A DNA stretch of 64,000 nt from JBLHZY01 sp047631555 (lineage in GTDB: Bacteria > Pseudomonadota > Alphaproteobacteria > Rhodobacterales > Rhodobacteraceae). The notes beneath the pieces are model-generated. The model was given only the letters and a program-made list of their open reading frames with translations. It did not search any database and was not told the DNA's origin. The stretch covers positions 744,001 to 808,000 of the forward strand of contig JBLHZY010000002.1 of the NCBI GenBank assembly GCA_047631555.1. Direction: 5' to 3'. Position numbers and translations under genes: made by a program. This document shows positions 34,681 to 42,041 of this stretch, in pieces (position 1 is the stretch's first letter; every line of letters begins with the position of its first letter).

Positions 34681-35357
34681 GCGATATCTGGCTTGATTTG
34701 CGGCGCATGATTTGGACGGTCGCGGGTCGGAACTTGTGTAAGCCAGTCACTATATGGCGGCGTCTGAATGCGGGCGAGCAGGGTCGCCAATGCTTGCAGA
34801 GGTGCCTCACTGTAATCAATGCGCAGATCAATCGGGGGCGCGTTTGGCGCAAGGATCAAAAGCGCGGCAGATTGCAAGCCGCGCTTATCGCTTCCAGCGT
34901 TTTGAGCGGCGTTCAATGCGGCCATCATCCGCGCGCTTGGAGAGGAATAGGATCTTTCGGCGGCGCTTATCATTGCAGTGAGGACATCCAAAGAGGTTAG
35001 CATATTGCCCGCCACTGCCAGATTTGGCGCGCAGTGATGATTGGCTGCGCCGATGCTTTGGTCTCCGGTGAAGCCAGCTGTTTGACCGGTTTTATCCAGA
35101 GCGATTAGTTGGCGATGTCCGCGCCCTTGATCTCTTTGGGTAACCGTATCGACGGCCTGTTGCGCGTTTGCGCCGCGGTGCATCAAGCGCAGAGCATTGT
35201 CGCGCCAAAAGCTGCTTGGGGCGGTTCCTTGGCTCGCTACCAGCCCTGATTCGATGTCCCCACGAAGCACCCAGCCGCCAACACATAGGCTTCCGGTTGC
35301 GGCCGCACCGGCGTAAATGCCGGATTTTTCGTCATAAGTGAGAATCGAAAAGGTCAT
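34677..35357 (-). CDS. DUF1028 family protein, Ntn-hydrolase-like
   Basis: 226 residues. The N terminus MTFSILTYDEKSGIYAGAAA and GDQSIGAANHHCAPNLAVAGN are clear DUF1028 features. The family has an Ntn-hydrolase-like fold and is found beside peptide/amide transporters and amidohydrolases, but its substrate is not established. It lies between the GntR gene (shared TTAG stop) and the divergent ABC transporter operon. A TTTATCATGA box lies 30 bp upstream of its start, so it should be controlled with the transporter. Confidence 0.9.
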   Translation of the reverse strand: MTFSILTYDEKSGIYAGAAATGSLCVGGWVLRGDIESGLVASQGTAPSSFWRDNALRLMHRGANAQQAVDTVTQRDQGRGHRQLIALDKTGQTAGFTGDQSIGAANHHCAPNLAVAGNMLTSLDVLTAMISAAERSYSSPSARMMAALNAAQNAGSDKRGLQSAALLILAPNAPPIDLRIDYSEAPLQALATLLARIQTPPYSDWLTQVPTRDRPNHAPQIKPDIA

Positions 35358-35386
35358 AGTTTAGCCTCTAGCATATTTTTCTTGAA

Positions 35387-35396
35387 TTTATCATGA
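35387..35396 (+). promoter_or_regulatory. GntR box 3 (TTTATCATGA), in front of DUF1028
   Basis: The 10-mer with CATG at 35392-35395, 30 bp upstream of the DUF1028 start. Centre-to-centre distance to box 4 is 28 bp. Confidence 0.55.
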
Positions 35397-35418
35397 GAAT
35401 TAGTCCTTAATCAATTCA

Positions 35419-35428
35419 TCATGATAAA
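35419..35428 (-). promoter_or_regulatory. GntR box 4 (TTTATCATGA on the minus strand), in front of the ABC operon
   Basis: TCATGATAAA on the plus strand; ATCATGAT is a perfect palindrome here. It is 26 bp upstream of the binding-protein start at 35454. Its position argues against the alternative start at 35421, which would fall inside the box. Confidence 0.55.
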
Positions 35429-35453
35429 TATAAATGAACAGAGAGGGTCTGAC

Positions 35454-37028
35454 ATGAATTTTCTTCACATCACGCGCCGCGCAATGCTGGCTGCTACGGC
35501 GGCGACAGCACTCGCGCTGAGCGCCGGGGCGGGCATTGCCCAAACCCCTGAGGATGTCCTGATCGTGGGGCAGATCGCTGAGCCAAAAGCGCTTGATCCT
35601 GCGGCGGTCACGGCTGTTAATGATTTCCGGATTTTGATGAATGTTTACGACGGGCTCGTGCGCTATAAAGACGGCACGCTTGAGGTTGAACCTGCCTTGG
35701 CCACGGCTTGGGAGATCTCTGAGGACGGCAAGACTTACACGTTCACCCTGCGCGAGGGCGTTAAATTCCATGACGGCAGCGCCTTTGATGCAGAGGCGGT
35801 GAAGTTCAATTTTGATCGCATGCTCAAAGAGGATCACCCCTATCACAACACCGGCCCGTTCCCGCTTTCGTTCTTCTTCTCTGCGGTTGAGAATGTTGAA
35901 GTGGTCGATGCGAGCACGGTGCGCTTTACGCTAAACGCGCCCTATGCGCCTTTCCTTTCCAATCTCGCCTATCCAACGGGGCTGATCGTTTCGCCTGCAG
36001 GGGTGATGGATAAGGGCGCCGAGTTTGGCCGCAATCCATCGGGCACGGGCGCGTTTAAATTCGCGGAGTGGCGCTCGAATGAGGCCGTTGTTGTTGAGGC
36101 GAACGCGGATTATTGGGATGGCGCGCCGGAGCTTAAGGCTGTTGTTTTCCGCCCAATTACCGATGCCAATACCCGCACAGCTGAGATGCTCGCCGGCGGT
36201 ATTGATCTGATGGTTGAGGTTCCGCCCGTTGCGCTGAGCGGCTTTGCAGGGGATGAATTCACTGTTCACGAACAAGCCGGTCCGCATGTTTGGTTCTTGA
36301 TCCTCAACGCCAAGGAAGGTCCGTTTGCTGACAAGCGTGTGCGCCAAGCGGCGAACTACGCGATCAACAAAGGCGCTTTGGTGAATGACGTTCTGGAAGG
36401 CACAGCCGCCGTTGCCGCTGGCCCGACACCGCCAGCTTTTGCATGGGCCTATAACGAGGCGCTTGAGCCTTACCCATATGATCCGGCAAAGGCCAAGGCG
36501 CTTCTGGCCGAGGCAGGGGCTGAGGGCGCGGAGCTTACTTTTTATGTGACAGAAGGCGGCTCAGGCATGCTTGATCCGATCGCTATGGGGACGGCCATTC
36601 AAGCCGATCTTCAAGCTGTTGGTCTCAAGGTGAAAATCGAAACCTACGAGTGGAACACTTTCCTTGGCAATGTGAACCCGGGTCTTGAGGGCAAGGCGGA
36701 TATGGCCGAAATGGCGTGGATGACGAATGATCCTGATACATTGCCGTTCCTTGCGCTGCGAACCGATGCTTGGCCCGATAAAGGCGGCTTCAACTCGGGC
36801 TATTATTCCAACCCCAAAGTAGACACGCTGCTTGAGGCGGCCCGTGCCGCGACCGATCAGGCTGAGCGCGCCAAGCTCTATAAAGAGATGCAGGTGATCG
36901 TTCAGGAAGATGCGCCTTGGGTCTTTGTGGCGAACTGGAAACAGAATGCTGTTGTGTCGGATCGGGTAGCGGATTTTGCACTTCAGCCATCGTTCTTCTT
37001 GCTTCTCCAAGATGTGAAGAAGAACTGA
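35454..37028 (+). CDS. ABC transporter substrate-binding protein, peptide/nickel (SBP_bac_5) family
   Basis: 524 residues. The signal peptide is about 30 residues (twin Arg at TRRAMLAA, cleavage near GIAQ), with Tat-like features. The SBP_bac_5 fold is shown by EPKALDPAAVTAVNDFRI, TYTFTLREGVKFHDGS and the RQAANYAINK segment. Start at 35454, with GAGAGG upstream. First gene of a Dpp-type operon; ligand could be a dipeptide or an amide/carbamoyl compound that the M20 enzyme cleaves. A strong hairpin after the stop may keep its mRNA level above that of the permeases. Confidence 0.92.
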   Translation: MNFLHITRRAMLAATAATALALSAGAGIAQTPEDVLIVGQIAEPKALDPAAVTAVNDFRILMNVYDGLVRYKDGTLEVEPALATAWEISEDGKTYTFTLREGVKFHDGSAFDAEAVKFNFDRMLKEDHPYHNTGPFPLSFFFSAVENVEVVDASTVRFTLNAPYAPFLSNLAYPTGLIVSPAGVMDKGAEFGRNPSGTGAFKFAEWRSNEAVVVEANADYWDGAPELKAVVFRPITDANTRTAEMLAGGIDLMVEVPPVALSGFAGDEFTVHEQAGPHVWFLILNAKEGPFADKRVRQAANYAINKGALVNDVLEGTAAVAAGPTPPAFAWAYNEALEPYPYDPAKAKALLAEAGAEGAELTFYVTEGGSGMLDPIAMGTAIQADLQAVGLKVKIETYEWNTFLGNVNPGLEGKADMAEMAWMTNDPDTLPFLALRTDAWPDKGGFNSGYYSNPKVDTLLEAARAATDQAERAKLYKEMQVIVQEDAPWVFVANWKQNAVVSDRVADFALQPSFFLLLQDVKKN

Positions 37029-37036
37029 TAAACTGG

Positions 37037-37066
37037 TCGCGGCCCCCGAGCATTTGGGGGCCGCGA
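37037..37066 (+). other. Intercistronic GC-rich hairpin between binding protein and permease genes
   Basis: TCGCGGCCCCC (37037-37047) and GGGGGCCGCGA (37056-37066) form a perfect 11-bp stem with an 8-nt loop. No T-run follows, so it is less likely a full terminator than an mRNA stabiliser or partial attenuator, as often found after binding-protein genes. Confidence 0.75.
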
Positions 37067-37087
37067 TGCATTTGAGCGGGGGCAAAA

Positions 37088-38035
37088 ATGGCAGGCTATA
37101 TTCTTAAGCGGTTGATCTCGGCCATTCCGGTTTTGCTTGGCATTTCGGTGATTGTGTTTTTGATCATGGCGATGATCCCCGGCGATCCGGCAACGGCGAT
37201 CCTTGGCTCTTACGCGACCCCCGAAAATGTTGAGAAACTCAATCGTGATCTGGGGCTCGATCGCGGGCTTGTGGTTCGATATTTTACTTGGCTTGGCAAT
37301 ATGTTGCAGGGGGATTTTGGGCGTAGTTTCTCGCTCAATCGCCCTGTATTGGATGAGGTTCTGGATCGGTTTAACGCAACCCTCATTTTGGCCGGAACCG
37401 CCTTTGTTTTATGCGCAATACTGGGTGTTGCGGCGGGGGTTATCTCAGCGGCGCGCCAATATGGATTTGCCGATAAGGCGATCACATTTGTGGTGCTTTT
37501 GGGGATTTCGATCCCGTCGTTTTTCCTCGGGATGATGATGATCCTGATCTTTGCGGTCAATCTGCGCTGGCTGCCGGTTTCGGGGATGTATGCGATTTAT
37601 GGCGGCGGCGATTTGGCCGATTTGCTCAAGCATTTGGTGATGCCTGCGGGGGCTTTGGCTGTCGTGGCAACAGGCGTCATCGCGCGGCTCAGTCGCTCTG
37701 CGATGCTAGAGGTTCTGCGCCAAGATTTCATCCGCACGGCGCGCGCCAAAGGCGTGAATGAGCGGGGCGTGATCTGGCGCCATGCGCTTCGCGCGGCGAT
37801 GGTGAGCATCATTCCGGTTCTGGGTATTCAGGCCGGTTTTGTGCTTTCGGGTGCTGTTTATATCGAGATGGTGTTTCAGTGGCCCGGCGTTGGGCGGATG
37901 CTCGTTGATGCGATCCTTAAGCGCGATATCTTGCTGGTGCAGGGCGGGGTTGTCGTGATCGCGGCTTGCTATGTTTTGTTCAATATCTTGGTGGATGTGG
38001 CGCAAGGCATGCTCGATCCGAGGATCAAAACATGA
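37088..38035 (+). CDS. ABC transporter permease, DppB family
   Basis: 315 residues, six hydrophobic helices. N terminus MAGYILKRLISAIPVLLGIS and GDPATAILG are typical of DppB/OppB permeases. The cytoplasmic EAA-type loop (RTARAKGVNERGVIWRHALR) contacts the ATPase. Stop overlaps the next start (ATGA), coupling it to the fused permease-ATPase. Confidence 0.94.
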   Translation: MAGYILKRLISAIPVLLGISVIVFLIMAMIPGDPATAILGSYATPENVEKLNRDLGLDRGLVVRYFTWLGNMLQGDFGRSFSLNRPVLDEVLDRFNATLILAGTAFVLCAILGVAAGVISAARQYGFADKAITFVVLLGISIPSFFLGMMMILIFAVNLRWLPVSGMYAIYGGGDLADLLKHLVMPAGALAVVATGVIARLSRSAMLEVLRQDFIRTARAKGVNERGVIWRHALRAAMVSIIPVLGIQAGFVLSGAVYIEMVFQWPGVGRMLVDAILKRDILLVQGGVVVIAACYVLFNILVDVAQGMLDPRIKT

Positions 38036-39915
38036 TGGAATTTTTCAAGCTTCTGGCGCGCAATCGTTTGGCGCTTGGCGGGCTGATCGTTATGGGGATC
38101 GTGGTGCTTTTGGCGCTGATCACGCCGCTTTTGCCGCTCGCCGATCCAGACATTACCAACACGGCTGAGCGGTTTCAAAAGCCCTTTAGCCCCGTTGCGT
38201 TGCTCGGTACGGATCATTTGGGGCGCGATCTTTTGAGCCGCCTGATGTGGGGAACGCGCCTATCGCTCGCGGTTGGATTTGCTGCCGCGATTGCTGCCGC
38301 CACGATAGGTGCTGCGATTGGGATTACGGCCGGTTTTTACGGCGGGCGGGTCGATAATCTGATCATGCGCGGCGTCGATATGCTGATGGCCTTTCCCTAT
38401 ATCCTGCTCGCGCTGGCGATTGTTGCAGCGCTCGGGCCGGGGCTGCTGAATGCTTTGATCGCTGTGGCGGCGGTCAATATCCCGTTTTTCGCCCGCAACA
38501 TTCGCGGGATCACCGTTGGCATCGCGCATAAGGAATTCATTGATGCGGCGCGCCTTGCGGGCATGCGCAACCCCGAGATTATCCTGCGCGAAGTTTTGCC
38601 CAATGTGATCCCGGTGATCGTGATTGCCATGTCGACAACCGTTGGTTGGATGATTTTGGAGACGGCGGGGCTTTCCTTCCTTGGGCTTGGTTCGCAGCCA
38701 CCGCAGGCCGATCTCGGCTCGATGCTTGGCGAGGCGCGCGCGGCCTTGATTTCAAATCCGCATACCTCAATCGTACCGGGCGCGATGATTTTGGTGATCG
38801 TGATGGCGATCAATCTGCTTGGGGACGGGGTGCGCGATGCGCTTGATCCACGGCTGAAATCCGGCGCGCTTTCCCGCCCCATGGCGACGACGAAAGTGCA
38901 TCGCACCGGGCCAATTCCGCAAGCGCCAGAAAGCAGCCTTTTGAGCATTCGCGACTTGCACACAGAGTTTCGGGTTAAGGGGCGCCATTACCGCGCGGTT
39001 GGCGGGGTTGATTTGCATGTGGAACCGGGGGAATGCCTTGGGATCATTGGCGAATCTGGGTCTGGCAAGTCGGTCACAGCGCTCAGTGTGATGGGGCTTG
39101 TCGCCTCGCCTCCGGGGGTGATTACTGGCGGCGCGGTCTATTACAATGGGACGGATTTGGTTGGGGCGCCTTATGAGCAATTGCGCAGTCTGCGCGGCGA
39201 TCGGGTCGCTTATATTTTCCAAGATCCACTGGCGACGTTGCACCCGCTTTATTCGATTGGCGCGCAGCTGATCGAGGCGGTGCATTGCCATCACAACATG
39301 CCAAAGGCCGAGGCGCGCGCCCATGCGATTGCCCTGTTGAAATCGGTGCGCATCCCCAATCCTGAGGATCGCATTGATGCTTATCCGCACGAGCTTTCCG
39401 GCGGGATGCGCCAGCGGGTTGGGATCGCGATGGCGCTTGCCAATGAGCCAGACGTGATCATCGCGGACGAGCCGACAACCGCGCTTGATGTCACGGTTCA
39501 GGCGCAAATCCTTGCGCTTTTGGATGATTTGCGCCGCGAGCGCGGCCTTGCGATCATCTTTATCACCCATGATTTTGGCGTGGTTGGGCAGCTTTGTGAT
39601 CGGGTCGCGGTGATGTATGCCGGGCGGATCGTTGAGGAAGGGCCAACGGGCGAAATCCTTACCGCGCCGGCGCATCCCTACACCAAGCGCTTGATCGAAT
39701 GCGTGCCAGAGCTTGGCCAAGGGCGGCGTGAATTGGCCGCGATTGCTGGCCTGCCGCCGATGGTAGATCGCTTGCCGACGGGCTGCGCTTTTGCGGATCG
39801 TTGCCTCAAGGTCTCGGAGAGATGCCGCGCTGCTGAAATAGATTTGGCGCCTTTGAGCGCTGTGCGAAAAGTTCGGTGTTTTTATCCAGAAGTTGAAATG
39901 GAGACAAGCGCATGA
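38032..39915 (+). CDS. Fused ABC permease (DppC) and ATPase (DppD)
   Basis: 627 residues that join two subunits normally made separately. Residues 1-285 are a DppC-type permease: [15 protein letters not shown] [12 protein letters not shown], six helices, and the EAA loop [13 protein letters not shown]. Residues 300-627 are a DppD-type ATPase: Walker [10 protein letters not shown] (340-348), signature [15 protein letters not shown], Walker [14 protein letters not shown], and the C-terminal oligopeptide-type Cys motif [15 protein letters not shown]. The linker is about 20 residues ([17 protein letters not shown]). No stop or frameshift separates the parts. Start at 38032 overlaps the DppB stop as ATGA; the frame reaches upstream but inside dppB. 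Similar fusions are known in some alphaproteobacteria. Confidence 0.92.
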   Translation: MMEFFKLLARNRLALGGLIVMGIVVLLALITPLLPLADPDITNTAERFQKPFSPVALLGTDHLGRDLLSRLMWGTRLSLAVGFAAAIAAATIGAAIGITAGFYGGRVDNLIMRGVDMLMAFPYILLALAIVAALGPGLLNALIAVAAVNIPFFARNIRGITVGIAHKEFIDAARLAGMRNPEIILREVLPNVIPVIVIAMSTTVGWMILETAGLSFLGLGSQPPQADLGSMLGEARAALISNPHTSIVPGAMILVIVMAINLLGDGVRDALDPRLKSGALSRPMATTKVHRTGPIPQAPESSLLSIRDLHTEFRVKGRHYRAVGGVDLHVEPGECLGIIGESGSGKSVTALSVMGLVASPPGVITGGAVYYNGTDLVGAPYEQLRSLRGDRVAYIFQDPLATLHPLYSIGAQLIEAVHCHHNMPKAEARAHAIALLKSVRIPNPEDRIDAYPHELSGGMRQRVGIAMALANEPDVIIADEPTTALDVTVQAQILALLDDLRRERGLAIIFITHDFGVVGQLCDRVAVMYAGRIVEEGPTGEILTAPAHPYTKRLIECVPELGQGRRELAAIAGLPPMVDRLPTGCAFADRCLKVSERCRAAEIDLAPLSAVRKVRCFYPEVEMETSA

Positions 39916-40868
39916 GCATTGCATTAAGGCTGAGCGAGCTGTCCAAAACATTTCCGGTTGGCAAGCGATTGTTTGGACCGCCGCGCGCGCATGTGCGCGC
40001 CGTGCAGCCAGTTTCGCTTGAGGTTAAAACGGGGGAAACTCTTGGGATCGTTGGTGAATCTGGCTGTGGAAAATCCACGCTCGCGCGCATGTTGGTTGGG
40101 CTGTTGCTGCCAAGCACGGGCCAGATTGAGATTGAAGGCGATGCGCTTGATACAGCGGACCCGGCAGAGTTTGGCAAGCGCATTCAGTATGTTTTTCAGG
40201 ACCCGATCAGCAGCCTCAATCCGCGCAAAACCATTCGCCAGATTATGGAGGTGCCTCTGCGTAAGCTGCATGGGATGGGTCGCGAGAGCGCCTCAAAACG
40301 GATCGCGGAAATCTTTGCGGCTGTGAACCTACGCGAGGAATTTCTTGATCGCTACCCGCATGAATTTTCCGGCGGACAGGCGCAAAGGATCGGGATCGCG
40401 CGCGCGCTTGCGGCTAAGGCGCGCATCTTGATTTTGGATGAGCCTGTCTCTGCGCTTGATGTATCAGTGCAGGCACAAGTGCTTAATTTACTTGCCGATC
40501 TCAAAGAAAAGCTCGGGCTTACCTACCTTTTCATTAGCCATGATTTGGCGGTTGTTGAGGCGGTCAGTGATCGGGTGGTTGTGCTTTATTTTGGAGCTGT
40601 GGTCGAGATTGGGCCCGCAGCGCAAATCTTTGCCAATCCGCGCCATCCCTATACCCGGCTTTTGGCCCAAAGCGCGCCTGTTGTGGGGCGGCCTTTGAAA
40701 GCGCCGGAGGGCGTTGATACGGAGCTTCCTGATCCGTTGAACCCGCCGAAGGGATGCGCATTTTGCGCGCGTTGCCCCAATGCGATCACGCGCTGTAGCA
40801 TAGACAATCCAGAGCTCGCGCCCGATAGAGATGGGCGCGAGATCGCTTGTTTCAATCCGGTGAGCTAG
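39912..40868 (+). CDS. ABC transporter ATPase, DppF family
   Basis: 318 residues. Walker A GESGCGKSTLAR, Q-loop FQDPISSLNPR, signature FSGGQAQRIGIARAL, Walker B ILILDEPVSALDV. The C-terminal CAFCARCPNAITRC is the oligopeptide-ABC Cys motif. The start overlaps the stop of the fused gene (ATGA). It completes the transporter: one binding protein, one permease, one fused permease-ATPase and this ATPase. Confidence 0.94.
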   Translation: MSIALRLSELSKTFPVGKRLFGPPRAHVRAVQPVSLEVKTGETLGIVGESGCGKSTLARMLVGLLLPSTGQIEIEGDALDTADPAEFGKRIQYVFQDPISSLNPRKTIRQIMEVPLRKLHGMGRESASKRIAEIFAAVNLREEFLDRYPHEFSGGQAQRIGIARALAAKARILILDEPVSALDVSVQAQVLNLLADLKEKLGLTYLFISHDLAVVEAVSDRVVVLYFGAVVEIGPAAQIFANPRHPYTRLLAQSAPVVGRPLKAPEGVDTELPDPLNPPKGCAFCARCPNAITRCSIDNPELAPDRDGREIACFNPVS

Positions 40869-40889
40869 CGCGCGAAAGGCGGTTTGAGC

Positions 40890-41645
40890 CTAGTCGAAAA
40901 CGGCCGGGCGGCCCTGCATGAAGGCCATCGCCGCCTCTTTGAATTCCGCCGATTGCAGTTGGGCTGCAAAAATTTCGCCCTCGATTTGCATCTTCTCGCT
41001 GACGGCTTTGCGATTGGCGCGGATCAGAGCCTTGGTTTGCAAAACACCGCTCGGGGCGAGCGCAGCGATGGTCGCGGCAACTTTTTGCGTTTCTTCGAGC
41101 AACTCATCTGGAGCATAGATCCGCGAAGCGAGGCCTGCGCTCAGCGCGTCGTCGGCGCTTAGAAGGCGGCCAGCGATCAGGATATCATTGGCCCAAGCCA
41201 TGCCAACTGCATTTGGCAGCAGCAGCGAGGACGCGGCTTCGGGGACAAGTCCAAGGCTGGTAAAGGGCGCTTTGAAACGGGCGTCTTTGCTGGCGAAAAC
41301 CAGATCGCAGTGCAAAAGCATCGTCAGGCCGACCCCAACTGCGATGCCATTCACCGCAGCCAAAATTGGGGTCTGTGCGGTGCTGATGTTTTCAAGAAAG
41401 CGCGTTACGGGCTGTTTGCCCTCTGGTGGTTTTTGGGTGAAATCGCCGATGTCATTGCCCGAAGTAAAGGCGTCGCCGGTTCCGGTTATGACGATGGCGC
41501 GGATATCTTTGTTGGCGTCGGCTTCGGCCAAAGCATCGGCAATCGCGCCATACATGTCGCGGGTTAGCGCGTTTTTGCGTTCGGGGCGATTGAGGGTAAT
41601 GGTCATCACGCGATTGGAAATATCGCAAAGGATGTGATCGGTCAT
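40890..41645 (-). CDS. Enoyl-CoA hydratase/isomerase family protein
   Basis: 251 residues. Crotonase fold: oxyanion-hole segments GDAFTSGNDIGDF and NGIAVGVGLTMLLHCD. The usual catalytic Glu positions seem altered: LGLVPEAASSLLLPNAVG holds the second Glu (PEA), while GVGLTMLL has Leu-Thr where a hydratase often has Glu, so isomerase-like or other crotonase activity is possible. It is convergent with the ABC operon (21-bp gap) and stands alone; its link to that operon is unclear. Confidence 0.9.
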   Translation of the reverse strand: MTDHILCDISNRVMTITLNRPERKNALTRDMYGAIADALAEADANKDIRAIVITGTGDAFTSGNDIGDFTQKPPEGKQPVTRFLENISTAQTPILAAVNGIAVGVGLTMLLHCDLVFASKDARFKAPFTSLGLVPEAASSLLLPNAVGMAWANDILIAGRLLSADDALSAGLASRIYAPDELLEETQKVAATIAALAPSGVLQTKALIRANRKAVSEKMQIEGEIFAAQLQSAEFKEAAMAFMQGRPAVFD

Positions 41646-42041
41646 GCTTGGTCCTTACTGAGAGCTTTTGCCTATTTGGGGCACTCTATGCAAACAAACC
41701 GAGAGGGTGCAAATAACGCTGGGTGACAATTCCAACGTATTTCGACATTCAGGGCCGCAATTTATGCCGATGTTTTGAGAGGGCGGTGCGCTGCGCCAAG
41801 CCCATTTCGGCTTGATCTCAAAAGCCTGATCTCAAGGCTGCAAAGTGGATTGTTCTTACCCCCTCAATGCAAAACATCTTGGAGGTTGAGGGCAATGTCA
41901 CGAACAAACATCACCAAGCTGCTGTCTGGATTGAGCAATATCATCCTCACCAAAACTCAAGTTAAAGGTTTTTGAAGGATTGCCGCCGATATTACCTGCA
42001 ATTGCGTTCGGCACTCTTTTGTCGATTGAAAGAGGTTTAGT
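41646..42041 (+). other. 396-bp region between enoyl-CoA hydratase and sensor kinase
   Basis: Divergent promoter region. It holds a near-tandem TGATCTCAAAAGCC / TGATCTCAAGGC direct repeat (about 41814-41837) and one short ORF (separate entry). No longer gene, RNA gene or clear promoter hexamers found. A GTG at 42042 with GAGG just upstream starts the kinase. Confidence 0.5.
41895..41975 (+). CDS. Possible 26-codon small ORF upstream of the sensor kinase
   Basis: ATG at 41895, TGA at 41973-41975. GGAGG (41881-41885, spacing 9) and a second GAGGG closer to the ATG precede it. The peptide (MSRTNITKLLSGLSNIILTK...) is basic with an amphipathic stretch. It could be a leader peptide or chance; nothing similar known to me. 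Confidence 0.25.
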   Translation: MSRTNITKLLSGLSNIILTKTQVKGF

